Below are positions 23,995 through 33,008 of a stretch of 64,000 bases of DNA, in pieces (within the stretch, counting starts at the first letter, position 1; each line of letters begins with the position of its first letter). Position numbers and translations under genes: made by a program. The notes under the pieces are model-generated. The model made no database searches and was not told the origin of the DNA. It saw only the letters and a list, made by a program, of their open reading frames with translations. The stretch is from Paractinoplanes bogorensis (GTDB taxonomy: Bacteria; Actinomycetota; Actinomycetes; Mycobacteriales; Micromonosporaceae), in contig NZ_JAHKKG010000005.1 in assembly GCF_018829635.1 (NCBI RefSeq), positions 62,001 through 126,000 of the forward strand. Reading direction: 5' to 3'.

Positions 23995-26900
23995 CTACCG
24001 CGGCCCGGCCGGAGCGGCCGCAGGCGGGCGGAGGATGAGGGTGACCGCCTTCCGGACGGCGTCGAGTTCGGGGCGCAGCGCCGCCAGGGCGTCGACGGCC
24101 GCGTCCAGGTCTTCCCGGCGGGCCTGTTCCTCGAGACGTCCGCAGGCGTCGGCCGCGTCCGCCGCGCCGATGTTGGCCATGATGCCCTTGAGCTGGTGGG
24201 CCTCGTTGCGCAAGGCAGGCGCGTCGTCGAGGGCCAGGGCCTGGCTGATGTTCTCGACGTGGCCGGGGATGCGGTCGGCCATCGTGCGCAGCAGGCGTTC
24301 GATGACAGGTGCGCTCTCGGCCGGGTCGGGGCCGCGCAACTGGTCGAGCCGTTCCTCGATCTGGGTGACCACCGACGGTGTCGCCCAGCGGGTCAGCGCC
24401 GCCGCCACGTCGGCCGGGACCAGCGGCTTGGCGATGTGTTCGTCCATGCCGGCCTGCAGGCAGCGGGCCTTGTCCTCGGGCAGGGCGCTGGCGGTGAGCG
24501 CGATGATCGGCACGTGCCGTTCGGTGCCTTCCTGGCGGCGGATCTCGGCCGTGGCCGCGTAGCCGTCCATCTCGGGCATCAGGCAGTCCATGAAGATGAG
24601 CTGGTAGCGGCGCTCGAACGCCATCCGGACGGCCTCGCGCCCGTTGGTGGCGATGTCGGCCGTGTAGCCGAGGGTGGCCAGGATGCCCAGGGCCACCGTG
24701 CGGTTGATCTCGTTGTCCTCGACCAGCAGCAGGTGGCCGCGGCCGGGCGCGACCGACGCGACCACGTCCGACGGCAGGTCGTCGGTGGCCAGCACGCCGA
24801 CCAGGGCGTCGTACAGCTGGGACTGCCGCAGCGGTTTGGTCAGGGCGGACGGGTCCGGTCCGCTCGGCGCGGAGTCGGTCAGCAGGATCGTCTTGGGCGC
24901 CGGGGTCCCGGCCGGTACGCCGGGGAACATCCCGTCGTGGATGACCAGGTCGATCGGGCGGCCGGTGGCGGCCGCGTCGCGCAGAATGTCGTACGCCGCC
25001 TCGCCGCTGGACACCCCGGTCGCCTGCATCGACCACGCCGCGAGCTGGTCGGCCAGCACGGAGCGGTCGTTCTCGTCCTGGTCGACGATGAGGACCCGCA
25101 GCCCGTCGAGGGCGTGGTTCTCGGAGAGCTGCGCGCCCTCGCGGGCCGCCCGCAGCGTGATCGTGAACCAGAACGTGCTGCCCTGCCCGGGTTCACTGTG
25201 CACGCCGATGTGGCCGCCCATCAGCTCGACCAGGTCGCGCGAGATGGCCAGGCCGAGCCCGGTGCCGCCGAACCGCCGGGTGGTGCCCGCGTCGGCCTGC
25301 GTGAACGGCTCGAACAGTTTCTCCTGCTGCGGCTGATCGATGCCGATGCCGGTGTCGCGCACCTCGAACCGTACGGGAATCGCCTCGGGCCCGGCCGACT
25401 GATCCGCCTCCGGGGTGACCGAGATCGAGACTTTCCCGTACGCGGTGAACTTGATCGCGTTTCCGGCCAGGTTGAGCAGCACCTGCCGTAGTTTGGCCGC
25501 GTCCCCGCTGAGCGTGGCGGGCAGCCGGGGATCGCAGGTGCCGGTGATCGCCACCGCACTGGTGGTGCCGGGCGGGGCGGCCAGCGAGACCACGTCGTCG
25601 ACGAGCCGCCGCAGCTGGAAGTTGGTGTCCTCGAGCAGCACCTTGCCCGCTTCCAGCTTCGAGAAGTCGAGCACGTCGTTGATGACCGAGAGCAGCGCCG
25701 AGCCCGCCGTGCTGATCCCCTCGGCGTACCGGCGCTGCTGATCGTCCAGGGTGGAGCCGAGGAGCAGGCTGGTCAGGCCGATGACGCCGTTCATGGGCGT
25801 CCGGATCTCGTGGCTCATCGAGGCCAGGAACTGCGACTTGAGCCGGGCCGTCTCGAGGGCCTGGTCGCGGGCCTGGGCCAGGGCCTGTTCGGTCTCGAGG
25901 CGGGCGCTGATGTCGCGGGCGAACGCGTGCAGGTGCGCCGACCCGTCGTGCCGGATGCGCCACAGGGTCAGCTCGACCGGCAGCTCGTGGCCGTCGTGGT
26001 GCCGCGCGACCATCTCGGTCGGCCGGTCGAGCAACCAGTCCCAGCGGCCGGCCAGCAGGCGGCGCAGCGCGGGCTGGTAGCGGCGGGGCAGCACGGTCTC
26101 GGCGATGTCGCGGCCGACGATCTCGTCGCGCGGCCAGCCGAAGACCTGCTCGGCCTGCTGGTTCCATTCCGAGACGACGCCGTGCTCGTCCATCGTGATG
26201 AACGGGTCGGCGGCCGCCTCCATGATCATTTCGAGCTGTTCGCGCTCGATCCGCAGCCGCTTCTCGGCCTGCACCCGGGCGGTGATGTCGTGCGCGACGG
26301 TGGACGCGCCGATGATGCGGTCCTCGTCGTCGCGCATGGGAGCCATGCTGAGCGAGACCTCGATGACGCTGCCGTCCTTGCGCATCCGCCGGGTCTCGTG
26401 CTGCGGCAGTGTCTCGCCCTGGTTGACCCGGCCCAGCAGGTGTTTCTCCTCGTCGAGCCGGTCCGGGGGCAGCAGCCGGGTGACGTCGTGCCCGATCATC
26501 TCGGCCGCGGTGTAGCCGTAGAGCCGTTCGGCGCCCGAGTTCCAGGTCTGGATGGTGCCGTCCAGGGCCTTGCTGACGATCGCGTCGTTGGACGACTCGA
26601 CGATCGCGGCCAGCCGGGCGTTGGTGTGCCCCTGCCGGCGCCGCGACGACACGTCCTGGATCGTGGCCAGCACCATGGTCCGGCCCTCGGCCTGCACCGG
26701 GGACAGGCTCACCTCGACCGGGAACTCGCTTCCGTCCTTGCGCCGCGCGGTGAGCAGCACGTTCTCGCCCGCCGGGCGGGCCGACGACGAGAAGTACCGG
26801 GGGCGATGCGGTACGTGGATCTTGCGGCTGGCGCCCGGGACCAGGGTCTCGATGGCCGCGCCGAGCATCTCGTCGTGGCCGTGGCGGAACAGTTCGACGG

Positions 26901-27435
26901 CCCGGCTGTTGGTGTGCACGATGTGGCCGTCGCTGTTCACGCACACCATCGCCTCGGGCGAGGCGTCGAGCAGGCTGCGGAACTTGCCCTCGGCCAGCCG
27001 CAGCCGGGTCACGTCGACCCCGGCGCCGAAGATCGCGTACGGGCGGCCGCGGCCGTCGCGCAGCGCGTGCAGGGTGGTCACGTACCAGCGGTCGCCGAAC
27101 TCCTCCTCGTACGCGACCGGGCCGGTACCGGTGATCACCTCGCGGTCGTGCCGGGAGATCTCGGCCATCCGCTCCGGCGGGTGCACCTCGTGGTCGAGGC
27201 GCCCGGCCGCCCGGTGCAGGCCGTGCAGGTTCTCGTAGGCCGGGCTCACCACCTGGTAGCGCCCGTCGAGCGTCTTGACGAAGGCGGGCGCCGACACGTC
27301 GTCGAGGATCGCGGCGAGAAGGCGGTAGCGCTCCACGCGGCGGCGGTCGTGCCGGCGGGACAGCCGGTGCCACGCCCAGGCGAGTCCTCCGGCGGCGAAC
27401 GTGGCGGCGGCTACGTGTCGGCTGCTCACGGTCAT
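23995..27435 (-). CDS. Hybrid sensor histidine kinase: PAS array, kinase, two receivers, HPt
   Basis: The protein has about 1146 residues. One N-terminal hydrophobic helix is followed by at least four PAS domains (about 30-510). The HisKA domain has H542 in [11 protein letters not shown], and the ATPase domain has [15 protein letters not shown] and GGTGLGLAI. Receiver 1 ([12 protein letters not shown]) is compact, with Asp in VIHDGMFPG but a shortened loop. Receiver 2 is canonical ([12 protein letters not shown]950 in [11 protein letters not shown]). A C-terminal HPt domain carries H1080 in EAHQLKG. All parts of a His-Asp-His phosphorelay are present in one chain; the output regulator is not obvious. 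I chose the start at 27435 because the 45 bases upstream are AT-rich promoter-like DNA. Confidence 0.93.
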   Translation of the reverse strand: MTVSSRHVAAATFAAGGLAWAWHRLSRRHDRRRVERYRLLAAILDDVSAPAFVKTLDGRYQVVSPAYENLHGLHRAAGRLDHEVHPPERMAEISRHDREVITGTGPVAYEEEFGDRWYVTTLHALRDGRGRPYAIFGAGVDVTRLRLAEGKFRSLLDASPEAMVCVNSDGHIVHTNSRAVELFRHGHDEMLGAAIETLVPGASRKIHVPHRPRYFSSSARPAGENVLLTARRKDGSEFPVEVSLSPVQAEGRTMVLATIQDVSSRRRQGHTNARLAAIVESSNDAIVSKALDGTIQTWNSGAERLYGYTAAEMIGHDVTRLLPPDRLDEEKHLLGRVNQGETLPQHETRRMRKDGSVIEVSLSMAPMRDDEDRIIGASTVAHDITARVQAEKRLRIEREQLEMIMEAAADPFITMDEHGVVSEWNQQAEQVFGWPRDEIVGRDIAETVLPRRYQPALRRLLAGRWDWLLDRPTEMVARHHDGHELPVELTLWRIRHDGSAHLHAFARDISARLETEQALAQARDQALETARLKSQFLASMSHEIRTPMNGVIGLTSLLLGSTLDDQQRRYAEGISTAGSALLSVINDVLDFSKLEAGKVLLEDTNFQLRRLVDDVVSLAAPPGTTSAVAITGTCDPRLPATLSGDAAKLRQVLLNLAGNAIKFTAYGKVSISVTPEADQSAGPEAIPVRFEVRDTGIGIDQPQQEKLFEPFTQADAGTTRRFGGTGLGLAISRDLVELMGGHIGVHSEPGQGSTFWFTITLRAAREGAQLSENHALDGLRVLIVDQDENDRSVLADQLAAWSMQATGVSSGEAAYDILRDAAATGRPIDLVIHDGMFPGVPAGTPAPKTILLTDSAPSGPDPSALTKPLRQSQLYDALVGVLATDDLPSDVVASVAPGRGHLLLVEDNEINRTVALGILATLGYTADIATNGREAVRMAFERRYQLIFMDCLMPEMDGYAATAEIRRQEGTERHVPIIALTASALPEDKARCLQAGMDEHIAKPLVPADVAAALTRWATPSVVTQIEERLDQLRGPDPAESAPVIERLLRTMADRIPGHVENISQALALDDAPALRNEAHQLKGIMANIGAADAADACGRLEEQARREDLDAAVDALAALRPELDAVRKAVTLILRPPAAAPAGPR

Positions 27436-27500
27436 TAACCGTACAAGGGAAATATTGTGCTTTAGTCTTATAACGGACATGAACAGATGAGGAGCCGCCT
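27436..27500. promoter_or_regulatory. Divergent promoter region between two multidomain kinases
   Basis: This 65-bp stretch is among the most AT-rich in the window, with AAATATTG and TATAAC (27469-27474). It must hold the promoters of both kinase genes. No operator is recognised. A GAGGAG Shine-Dalgarno for the rightward gene lies at 27488-27493. Confidence 0.55.
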
Positions 27501-29507
27501 GTGGCGACGGTGATGGTCGTCGACGATGTGGCCGCGAACCGGGACATCGTCCGCCTGCTTCTGGGTTACCGCGGCCATGACGTGATCGAGGCCCACGACG
27601 GCGCCGACGCGCTGCGACTGGCCCACGAGCACCATCCCGACATCGTCGTCTCCGACGTGCTCATGCCCGGCATCGACGGGCTCGAGCTCGTCCACCGGCT
27701 GCGGGCCGACCCCGACCAGCTGGCCGCCCAGGCGCCGGTCATCTTCTACACGGCCAACTACCTGGAACCCGAGACCCGGCCGATCGCCGAGGCGTGCGGG
27801 GTCAGCCAGGTGGTGCTGCGCTCGCAGAGCCCCGACGAGCTGCTCGACGCGGTCGACGCGGCCCTGGCGATCGGGCCGGTGTCGATCGACGCGGTGCCCT
27901 CGGACGACTTCGCGCAGGCCCACGTGCAGGCGGTCAACGCCAAGCTGATCGAGAAGGTGCGCGCCCTGCACCACACCGAGCGCCGCTTCGAGGCGATGGC
28001 GGTGGCGTCCCCGGTCGGCATCGCCCTGCTCGACGCGGACGGCGCGGCCGACTACATCAACCCGCGGCTGGCCGAGATCATGCGTACGCCGATCGACGCC
28101 CTGCTCGGCCGGGGCTGGCTCGCCTGCCTGGACGCCGGCTCGCGCCAGGACGCCCTCGACCTGCTGCGCGGCGATGTGGCCGAGCGTCGTTACACGCACC
28201 GGGCCGAGTTCCCGGACGGGACCGTACGGCATCTGCGCCTGCAACTGCGCCACATCCACGACGACGACGCCGAGCTGGCCGGCGGCGTGCTCATGGTCGA
28301 CGACGTCTCCGACCTGATCGCGGCCGAGGAACGCCTGCGCGACGAGACGAAGCAGCGCCAGGCCGAGGCCCGCCGCCGCGACGCCGAACGGATGGACAGC
28401 CTGCGGCGCATGGCCGGGGGAGCGGCCCACGACTTCAACAACATCCTGGGCGCGATCCTCGGCTACACCACGCTGGCCATCGAGAGCCTGGAGGAATCGG
28501 CGGCCGAACTGCCGCCCGGACTGTCGGCCTCGCTGCTGTCCGATCTGGACCAGGTCGTCAAGGGCGGCGAACGGGCCAAGGCGCTCACCCAGCAGCTGCT
28601 CGCCTTCGGCCGGCGTGAGATCACCCAGCCGACCGCGGTCGACCTGAACACCCTGCTCCGCGAACTGCTGGGCACGCTGCGGGAGTCGGCCGGCCCGGCC
28701 TCGGTGGCGCTCGAACTCGCACCCGGCCCGGCCGACGTGCGGGCCGACCCCCGCCAGATCACCCAGGTGCTGATCAACCTGGTCAGCAACAGCGCCGACG
28801 CGATGCCCCCGGAAGGTGGCCGGATCACCATCGCGACAGCACGCCTTCCGGAGGGCGGAGCGGCGGTGACGGTCACCGACACCGGCCGCGGGATGGAGGC
28901 CGACGTGCTGGCCCGCGCGTTCGAGCCGTTCTTCACGACCAAGCGGTCGACCGGCACGGCGGGTCTCGGTCTCTCGACCGCGCACGGCATCGTCAGCCAG
29001 TCGGGCGGGCAACTGACCCTGACCAGCCGCTCGGGCAAGGGCACGACAGCGACGATCACCCTTCCCGGCGTACGGGAAACCGGGTCTTCTGTTTCTCCAG
29101 CGGCGCCGGTGGTGGACGTTGCCGTGCCCGCCGGGGGTGAGACGTTGCTGCTGGTGGACGACGAGGCGGATCTGCGTGAGGTGACCGCCCGGTTCCTCGG
29201 CGGGGCGGGATATCGAGTGCTGTCGGCGGCCGATGCGGTCGAGGCGCTGCAGTTGCTCGACCGGCACGACGACCCGATCGCGGCGATGATCACCGACGTG
29301 GTGATGCCCGGCATGAACGGCCGCCAGCTCGCCCGCGTGGCCAAACAGCGCCGGCCCGCGCTGCGCGTCGTGTTCATCTCGGGGTTCGCCGAGGCGCTGA
29401 TCGACGAGGCCGGCAACAACCTCGAACCCGACTCGATGATCGTGGCCAAGCCGTACACCCGAGATCAGCTGCTGGCCGGTGTCCAGTCGGTTCTCCGCCG
29501 GGTGTAG
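27501..29507 (+). CDS. Receiver-PAS-histidine kinase-receiver protein
   Basis: The soluble protein has 668 residues. Its domains in order are: receiver 1 (VMVVDDVAANRD, D52 in VVSDVLMPG); PAS (about 160-270); a coiled linker (AAEERLRDETKQRQAEARRRD); a dimerization helix with H310 in AAHDFNNILGAILGY; an ATPase domain (INLVSNSADAMP, DTGRGME, AGLGLSTAHGIV); and receiver 2 (LLVDDEADLREV, D599 in ITDVVMPG). The H-box is the HDFNNIL type typical of soluble kinases. It starts at GTG with GAGGAG 8 bases upstream. It is divergent from the other hybrid kinase and probably works in one relay with it. There is no DNA-binding output. Confidence 0.92.
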   Translation: MATVMVVDDVAANRDIVRLLLGYRGHDVIEAHDGADALRLAHEHHPDIVVSDVLMPGIDGLELVHRLRADPDQLAAQAPVIFYTANYLEPETRPIAEACGVSQVVLRSQSPDELLDAVDAALAIGPVSIDAVPSDDFAQAHVQAVNAKLIEKVRALHHTERRFEAMAVASPVGIALLDADGAADYINPRLAEIMRTPIDALLGRGWLACLDAGSRQDALDLLRGDVAERRYTHRAEFPDGTVRHLRLQLRHIHDDDAELAGGVLMVDDVSDLIAAEERLRDETKQRQAEARRRDAERMDSLRRMAGGAAHDFNNILGAILGYTTLAIESLEESAAELPPGLSASLLSDLDQVVKGGERAKALTQQLLAFGRREITQPTAVDLNTLLRELLGTLRESAGPASVALELAPGPADVRADPRQITQVLINLVSNSADAMPPEGGRITIATARLPEGGAAVTVTDTGRGMEADVLARAFEPFFTTKRSTGTAGLGLSTAHGIVSQSGGQLTLTSRSGKGTTATITLPGVRETGSSVSPAAPVVDVAVPAGGETLLLVDDEADLREVTARFLGGAGYRVLSAADAVEALQLLDRHDDPIAAMITDVVMPGMNGRQLARVAKQRRPALRVVFISGFAEALIDEAGNNLEPDSMIVAKPYTRDQLLAGVQSVLRRV

Positions 29508-29553
29508 TCCGCGGCTCCTCCTCGCGCCCCGGCCCCCGGCCGGGCCGCCCACA
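29508..29553. other. Start of the gap between the kinase and the membrane gene
   Basis: The 314 bases from 29508 to 29821 hold no recognised gene. A possible small ORF (29554-29817) is listed separately. The first 46 bases are C/G-rich with no clear promoter or hairpin terminator. Confidence 0.4.
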
Positions 29554-29817
29554 GTGGAGGAGCTGCCGGCCCGGTGCGGTTCGATCGCTGTTCGGGATTC
29601 GTCCGCGCCGCCGGACTTTCCATCGCTCCGGGCATCGCTGGCCCGCGACCTCTCGCCCTCGTGCGGGCCGGTCGTCGGGACGACCTCGCCGGTCGCGGTC
29701 TCGGTCTCCTTCACCGCGCCGTACTGGGCCGTCTTCAAATACGTGGTGGACTTCAGCGGGGGCGCCACCGTCGAGGGTTCCCGCGCGGACCCCGCTTTCG
29801 GCTGTACCGGCCGGTGA
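29554..29817 (+). CDS. Possible small protein, unknown
   Basis: A GTG-initiated frame of 87 residues ends 4 bases before the next gene's ATG. It contains LSPSCGPVVGTTSPVAVSVSF and APYWAVFKYVVDFSGG and three Cys. Third codon positions are mostly G or C in this frame, and the aromatic strand-like end looks protein-like. There is no signal peptide and no clear ribosome site. It could be a real small gene co-translated with the membrane protein, or a decayed fragment. No family is recognised. Confidence 0.4.
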   Translation: MEELPARCGSIAVRDSSAPPDFPSLRASLARDLSPSCGPVVGTTSPVAVSVSFTAPYWAVFKYVVDFSGGATVEGSRADPAFGCTGR

Positions 29818-29821
29818 CCGG

Positions 29822-30451
29822 ATGCGACGCTCTGTGTGGCTTGTCGGTGGCCCGGCCGTCCTGGTTCTGCTGAGCAGCTTCCTGCCCTGGTGGTCGATCA
29901 CCAAGCGGAGCTGGGTGACGGAGACCGTGACGGCCTGGCAGGCCTCCACCCGCTGGACCGTGGCCATCGCGCTCTGCCTCGTCGCGGCGCTGGTCTGGCT
30001 GGGCGCCCGCCGGTTCCGGAACCCCGTCCCGACGGCGTTGTGGCTGACCACCCTGGCCATGGTCGGGTTCTCGATCTATCTGACCCTGGACCAGCGGGCC
30101 GACGTCTCCCACAAGCCGCTGCCCAGCCAGGTCGGTGCCCCGACGATGGAGCTCGTCATGCCCAACGGCCTGACGACGATCGCCTTTGCCGACCTGCGCG
30201 ACGTCAGAATCACCCGGGACGACCTGCGCGAATACAACATCGGCGAGGTCGTGACCGGTCCCGCCCGGGGCTACCACGCCGGGCTGACCGCCATGATCCT
30301 GCTGGGCCTGTCGCTGATCGTCGTGGAGTTCCGTCGCCCGCCCACTCCACCTACCGGGCCGCCGCCTACCGGGCCGCCGCCTACCGGGCCGCCGTCCGCC
30401 GGGCCGTCGTCTTCTGGGCCGCCGCCTTCCTCCGGGTCGCCGGAGGCATAG
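29822..30451 (+). CDS. Three-helix membrane protein with Pro-rich tail
   Basis: The 209-residue protein has transmembrane segments at about 5-24 (VWLVGGPAVLVLLSSFLPWW), 45-62 and 70-88. A loop domain follows, then a fourth hydrophobic stretch near 150-168. The last 40 residues are a Pro/Gly/Ser-rich tail made of PPTGPPPTGPPPTGPP. The tail repeat is visible in DNA as CTACCGGGCCGCCGC-like units. The function is unknown. The ATG follows the putative small ORF by 4 bases. Confidence 0.75.
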   Translation: MRRSVWLVGGPAVLVLLSSFLPWWSITKRSWVTETVTAWQASTRWTVAIALCLVAALVWLGARRFRNPVPTALWLTTLAMVGFSIYLTLDQRADVSHKPLPSQVGAPTMELVMPNGLTTIAFADLRDVRITRDDLREYNIGEVVTGPARGYHAGLTAMILLGLSLIVVEFRRPPTPPTGPPPTGPPPTGPPSAGPSSSGPPPSSGSPEA

Positions 30452-30492
30452 GTCGATCCGGTGAACCGGCAGGGTGTCGCCGCTTTGGCACC

Positions 30493-31035
30493 ATGGCCGA
30501 CATGGTGGAGCAGAGTGGGTCGTTCGCGGATCTGTCGCTCGAGGTGATGCTGCCCGGGCACGAGTCAGTGCTGGACGAGCTCCGCCGGCTGGTCACGGAG
30601 TTGGAGGCCCATCCGGCGGCAACGGGTCGCACCCGCTGGAACTGGTTCCCCAACCTGATGGACCGGCCCGCGGGCGGCGACGACTACGTGGTGTACCTCG
30701 TCGGATCGATCACCCTCTTCTCGACCGGCGTGGACTGGCTCGATGTCGAGCTGCATCTGGCCTGGGACCCGCACCGGGTAGTGAGCGCGTCTGTGAACGT
30801 GGCCTGCTGGTGCTCGGAGAACCACAACCAGCATTCGGTCCACCAGTCCTACTGGGCCGCCGAGACGGACGCCGCGCTGGTCGAGGCTTTCACCGAGGCC
30901 ACGGCGGTGCTCACCCGCTTCCTCGACTCCACCCGGACCGACCCCGACGACCTCCGTACCGCCGCCGGCCTCCCCAACCCGCGAAGCCACGCCGAGGCCG
31001 GCCGTCCCGCCCAGGACGCGGGTTCCGGCGCGTAG
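30493..31035 (+). CDS. Soluble protein of unknown function
   Basis: The 180-residue protein contains RWNWFPNLMDRPAGGDDYVVYLVGSITLFSTGVDWLDVELHLAWDPHRVV in pieces, an apparent antiparallel sheet, followed by SVNVACWCSENHNQHSVHQSYW. The Cys-His-rich stretch CWCSENHNQH could bind metal. The end is disordered (SHAEAGRPAQDAGSGA). I recognise no family. I chose the ATG at 30493; a second Met three codons later is possible. A hairpin terminator follows directly. Confidence 0.65.
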   Translation: MADMVEQSGSFADLSLEVMLPGHESVLDELRRLVTELEAHPAATGRTRWNWFPNLMDRPAGGDDYVVYLVGSITLFSTGVDWLDVELHLAWDPHRVVSASVNVACWCSENHNQHSVHQSYWAAETDAALVEAFTEATAVLTRFLDSTRTDPDDLRTAAGLPNPRSHAEAGRPAQDAGSGA

Positions 31036-31037
31036 TG

Positions 31038-31069
31038 CCGACGGCCCCGACGCGCGGCCGGGCCGTCGG
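31038..31069 (+). terminator. Hairpin terminator
   Basis: CCGACGGCCC (31038-31047) pairs perfectly with GGGCCGTCGG (31060-31069) around a 12-base loop, two bases after the stop of the upstream gene. Confidence 0.75.
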
Positions 31070-31134
31070 GAGGCGTCGCGGGGTGCGCCTGATATCGGTG
31101 CGTGACGGCGGCCGATCTCAGGCAGGATCGCAGG

Positions 31135-31794
31135 GTGAATCCGATTGATGACGCCCGTGCCCTGATCGAGGAACGCTATGCGGACTGCGTTTGGGCGCTG
31201 CTCACGGGAAGCGTGCTTGGCCCCGCCCGTACGGCGGGATCCGATCTGGACATCGTGGTGCTCATTGATGCGGAACCCGGATATCGGGCGAGCCTGCGAT
31301 ACCGGGGCTGGCCGGTCGAGCTGTTCGTGCACACGCGGGAACGACTCGAGGGATTCATGGCGAGCGAGCTGGCCGCCCGCAAACCGAGCACGCACCGCAT
31401 GCTCGCCCACGGCGCGGCGCTGCGCGGCGACCCCAGCGCATGGATCACCCGTGGTGCCGAGGTCCTCGCCGCCGGCCCGGGACCATTGAGCCCGGCCGAG
31501 AGCGAGCGGCTGCGCTACGGCCTGACCGACCTGCTCGACGACTATGCGCACGTCGTCGACCCGGGGGAGCGTACGGTGATCGCCGCAACCCTGTGGACCG
31601 AAACGGCGCAAGCGGCTCTGCTGGCGGCCGGGCGCTGGATGAGTGGCGGCAAGTGGCTGCTGCGCGAGCTGCGTGACCTGGACCCCGCGCTGGCCGAACG
31701 CTGGCTCGCCGCCCGCGACGCCCCCGCCGCCCTCGCCACCGAGGTGCTCGACCGGGCCGGCGGCCCCCTGTTCGACGGCTATCGAGCGATGTGA
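31135..31794 (+). CDS. Nucleotidyltransferase-fold protein (pol beta/MNT type)
   Basis: The 219-residue protein has the nucleotidyltransferase signature GSVLGPARTAGSDLDIVV: GS, then D-x-D binding two metal ions, with a further acidic residue in VELFVHTRE. The C-terminal half is helical (WMSGGKWLLRELRDLDPALAERWL), like an HEPN/KNTase-C region fused to the NTase. It could adenylylate a small molecule or a protein; aminoglycoside nucleotidyltransferases share the fold, but no resistance claim is justified. The start is GTG 31135, with CAGGAT 7 bases upstream as a weak -10. Confidence 0.82.
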   Translation: MNPIDDARALIEERYADCVWALLTGSVLGPARTAGSDLDIVVLIDAEPGYRASLRYRGWPVELFVHTRERLEGFMASELAARKPSTHRMLAHGAALRGDPSAWITRGAEVLAAGPGPLSPAESERLRYGLTDLLDDYAHVVDPGERTVIAATLWTETAQAALLAAGRWMSGGKWLLRELRDLDPALAERWLAARDAPAALATEVLDRAGGPLFDGYRAM

Positions 31795-31829
31795 AGGTCG
31801 GTGGCGAGGTGTGAAGGTGTTGTAAGCGA

Positions 31830-31860
31830 TTGGCCGTGTGCCGCCCGGGGCCTCTAGGTT
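31830..31860 (+). promoter_or_regulatory. Promoter with TAGGTT -10, leaderless start
   Basis: TTGGCC (31830-31835) and TAGGTT (31855-31860) are 19 bases apart. The ATG at 31868 lies 7 bases past the -10. Confidence 0.45.
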
Positions 31861-31867
31861 GCTGATC

Positions 31868-32353
31868 ATGAGAGCGATCCGCGCCTGGCTGGCCGTCTTC
31901 ATCGTGGGCCTCGTGCTGAGCGGCGTGACGGCGTTCCCGCTGATCACCGAGGTGCGCATCCTGTCCGACGTGCTGCACCGCGTGCCCGCCCCGGACGAGC
32001 TGGTCACCTTCATCGACCAGGTGCACGACGGCCTGGTCGTCACGGGCGAGAACTACCCGTTCATCGCGTACGGGACCGACTGGCTGGCCTTCGCCCACCT
32101 GGTGATCGCGATGGCCTTCATCGGCCCCTGGCGCGACCCGGTCCGCAACATCTGGGTCGTCGAGTGGGGAATGCTCTGCTGCGCCGCGATCGTCCCGCTG
32201 GCCCTGATCGCCGGCCCGATCCGCGAGCTGCCCTGGTGGTGGCTGCCGATCGACATCTCGTTCGGCGTGCTGGGCATCATCCCGCTGCTGATCGTCCGCC
32301 GCCTGACCAAGCGCCTGGAAGCCGGTCGGACGACAGCCGTCGGAAAGGCTTGA
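31868..32353 (+). CDS. Four-helix integral membrane protein, unknown
   Basis: The 161-residue protein has hydrophobic helices near 5-26, 64-82, 96-115 and 120-141, with a short extracytoplasmic loop between the first two. Trp-rich loops (PIRELPWWWLPIDISFG) are visible. It resembles a small actinomycete membrane family that I cannot name. It is separated from the nucleotidyltransferase gene by 73 bases with its own promoter, and the downstream TetR operon is also independently controlled. Confidence 0.75.
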   Translation: MRAIRAWLAVFIVGLVLSGVTAFPLITEVRILSDVLHRVPAPDELVTFIDQVHDGLVVTGENYPFIAYGTDWLAFAHLVIAMAFIGPWRDPVRNIWVVEWGMLCCAAIVPLALIAGPIRELPWWWLPIDISFGVLGIIPLLIVRRLTKRLEAGRTTAVGKA

Positions 32354-32406
32354 CTTCGGGAGGTGAAGCTCCTATCACTAATAGGTGACAGCCTATCGTC
32401 GATAGG
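32350..32406 (+). promoter_or_regulatory. Autoregulatory promoter with two palindromic TetR operators
   Basis: TTGACT (32350-32355) is a -35. Two 15-bp palindromes follow, CCTATCACTAATAGG (32371-32385) and CCTATCGTCGATAGG (32392-32406), with centres 21 bases apart, two helical turns. They cover the -10 and start region of the TetR gene at 32415. This is the layout of an autorepressed operon. A similar half-site pair occurs before the TauE/SafE gene. Confidence 0.75.
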
Positions 32407-32414
32407 AGACGATC

Positions 32415-32981
32415 GTGACGGAGCGGCGCCGGCAGATCCTCCTCGCGGCCTGGGACATCGCCGCGGAATCGGGACTTGGCGCGGTCACTCTGCATGAGGT
32501 CGCCCGCCGGGTCGGCATCCGGCAGCCGTCGCTGTACGCGCATGTCCCGTCAAAAGCCGGTCTGTACGACGCGATGTTCGCTCACGCGTACGGCGAACTT
32601 CTCGCCGAGATCGACCGGCTCCCACCGCGCGGCACCGCCCGCGAACAGCTCGTCCGGCTGTCCCGCACCATCCTCGACTACGCCGTCGCCAGCCCGCCCC
32701 GGCAGCAGTTGCTGTTCCAGCGGACCATTCCGGGTTTCGAGCCCTCGGCCGAGTCGTACGCCCTGGCGCAGCGCCTGATCGACCGCTGCGTGAGTCTGTT
32801 GTCGGCGCTCGGCGCCGGCAGCCCCGCCCACGTCGACGTCTACACCGCCGTCGTGGCCGGCCTCGGCGCCCAGCAGATCGCCAACGAACCCGGGGGCGAC
32901 CGCTGGACGCGCCATCTCGAACCGCTGCTCGACCTGTTCCTCACCGGTTTCCACCCGGTGGGCGAGGACAGAGCCGACTGA
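32415..32981 (+). CDS. TetR-family regulator (TetR_C_33/WHG type)
   Basis: The 188-residue protein starts with the HTH RRQILLAAWDIAAESGLGAVTLHEVARRVGIRQPSLYAHVPSKAGLYDAMF in pieces. The recognition helix is IRQPSLYAHVPS. The C-terminal region has QLLFQRTIPGFEPSAESYALAQ, seen in WHG-type TetR regulators. The start is GTG, 9 bases after a palindromic operator. It is the first gene of an operon with an MDMPI-type enzyme and a SnoaL-like protein. A short inverted repeat (CTGAGTC-AG-GACTCAG, 32978-32993) overlaps its stop. Confidence 0.9.
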   Translation: MTERRRQILLAAWDIAAESGLGAVTLHEVARRVGIRQPSLYAHVPSKAGLYDAMFAHAYGELLAEIDRLPPRGTAREQLVRLSRTILDYAVASPPRQQLLFQRTIPGFEPSAESYALAQRLIDRCVSLLSALGAGSPAHVDVYTAVVAGLGAQQIANEPGGDRWTRHLEPLLDLFLTGFHPVGEDRAD

Positions 32982-33008
32982 GTCAGGACTCAGTCCGGAG
33001 GAGACGCC

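Noticed and set aside
25810..27438. A 542-codon plus-strand frame within the hybrid kinase
   Set aside because: It is antisense to conserved PAS and kinase motifs. No protein-like domain is visible.
30340..30445. Intergenic GCCGCC-rich DNA repeat
   Set aside because: It is in frame as the Pro/Gly-rich C-terminal tail of the membrane protein, so protein composition explains it.
31791..31820. A further stop-codon duplication (GTGAAGGT twice) at the nucleotidyltransferase 3' end
   Set aside because: The shared stretch is only about 9-10 bases and could be chance.
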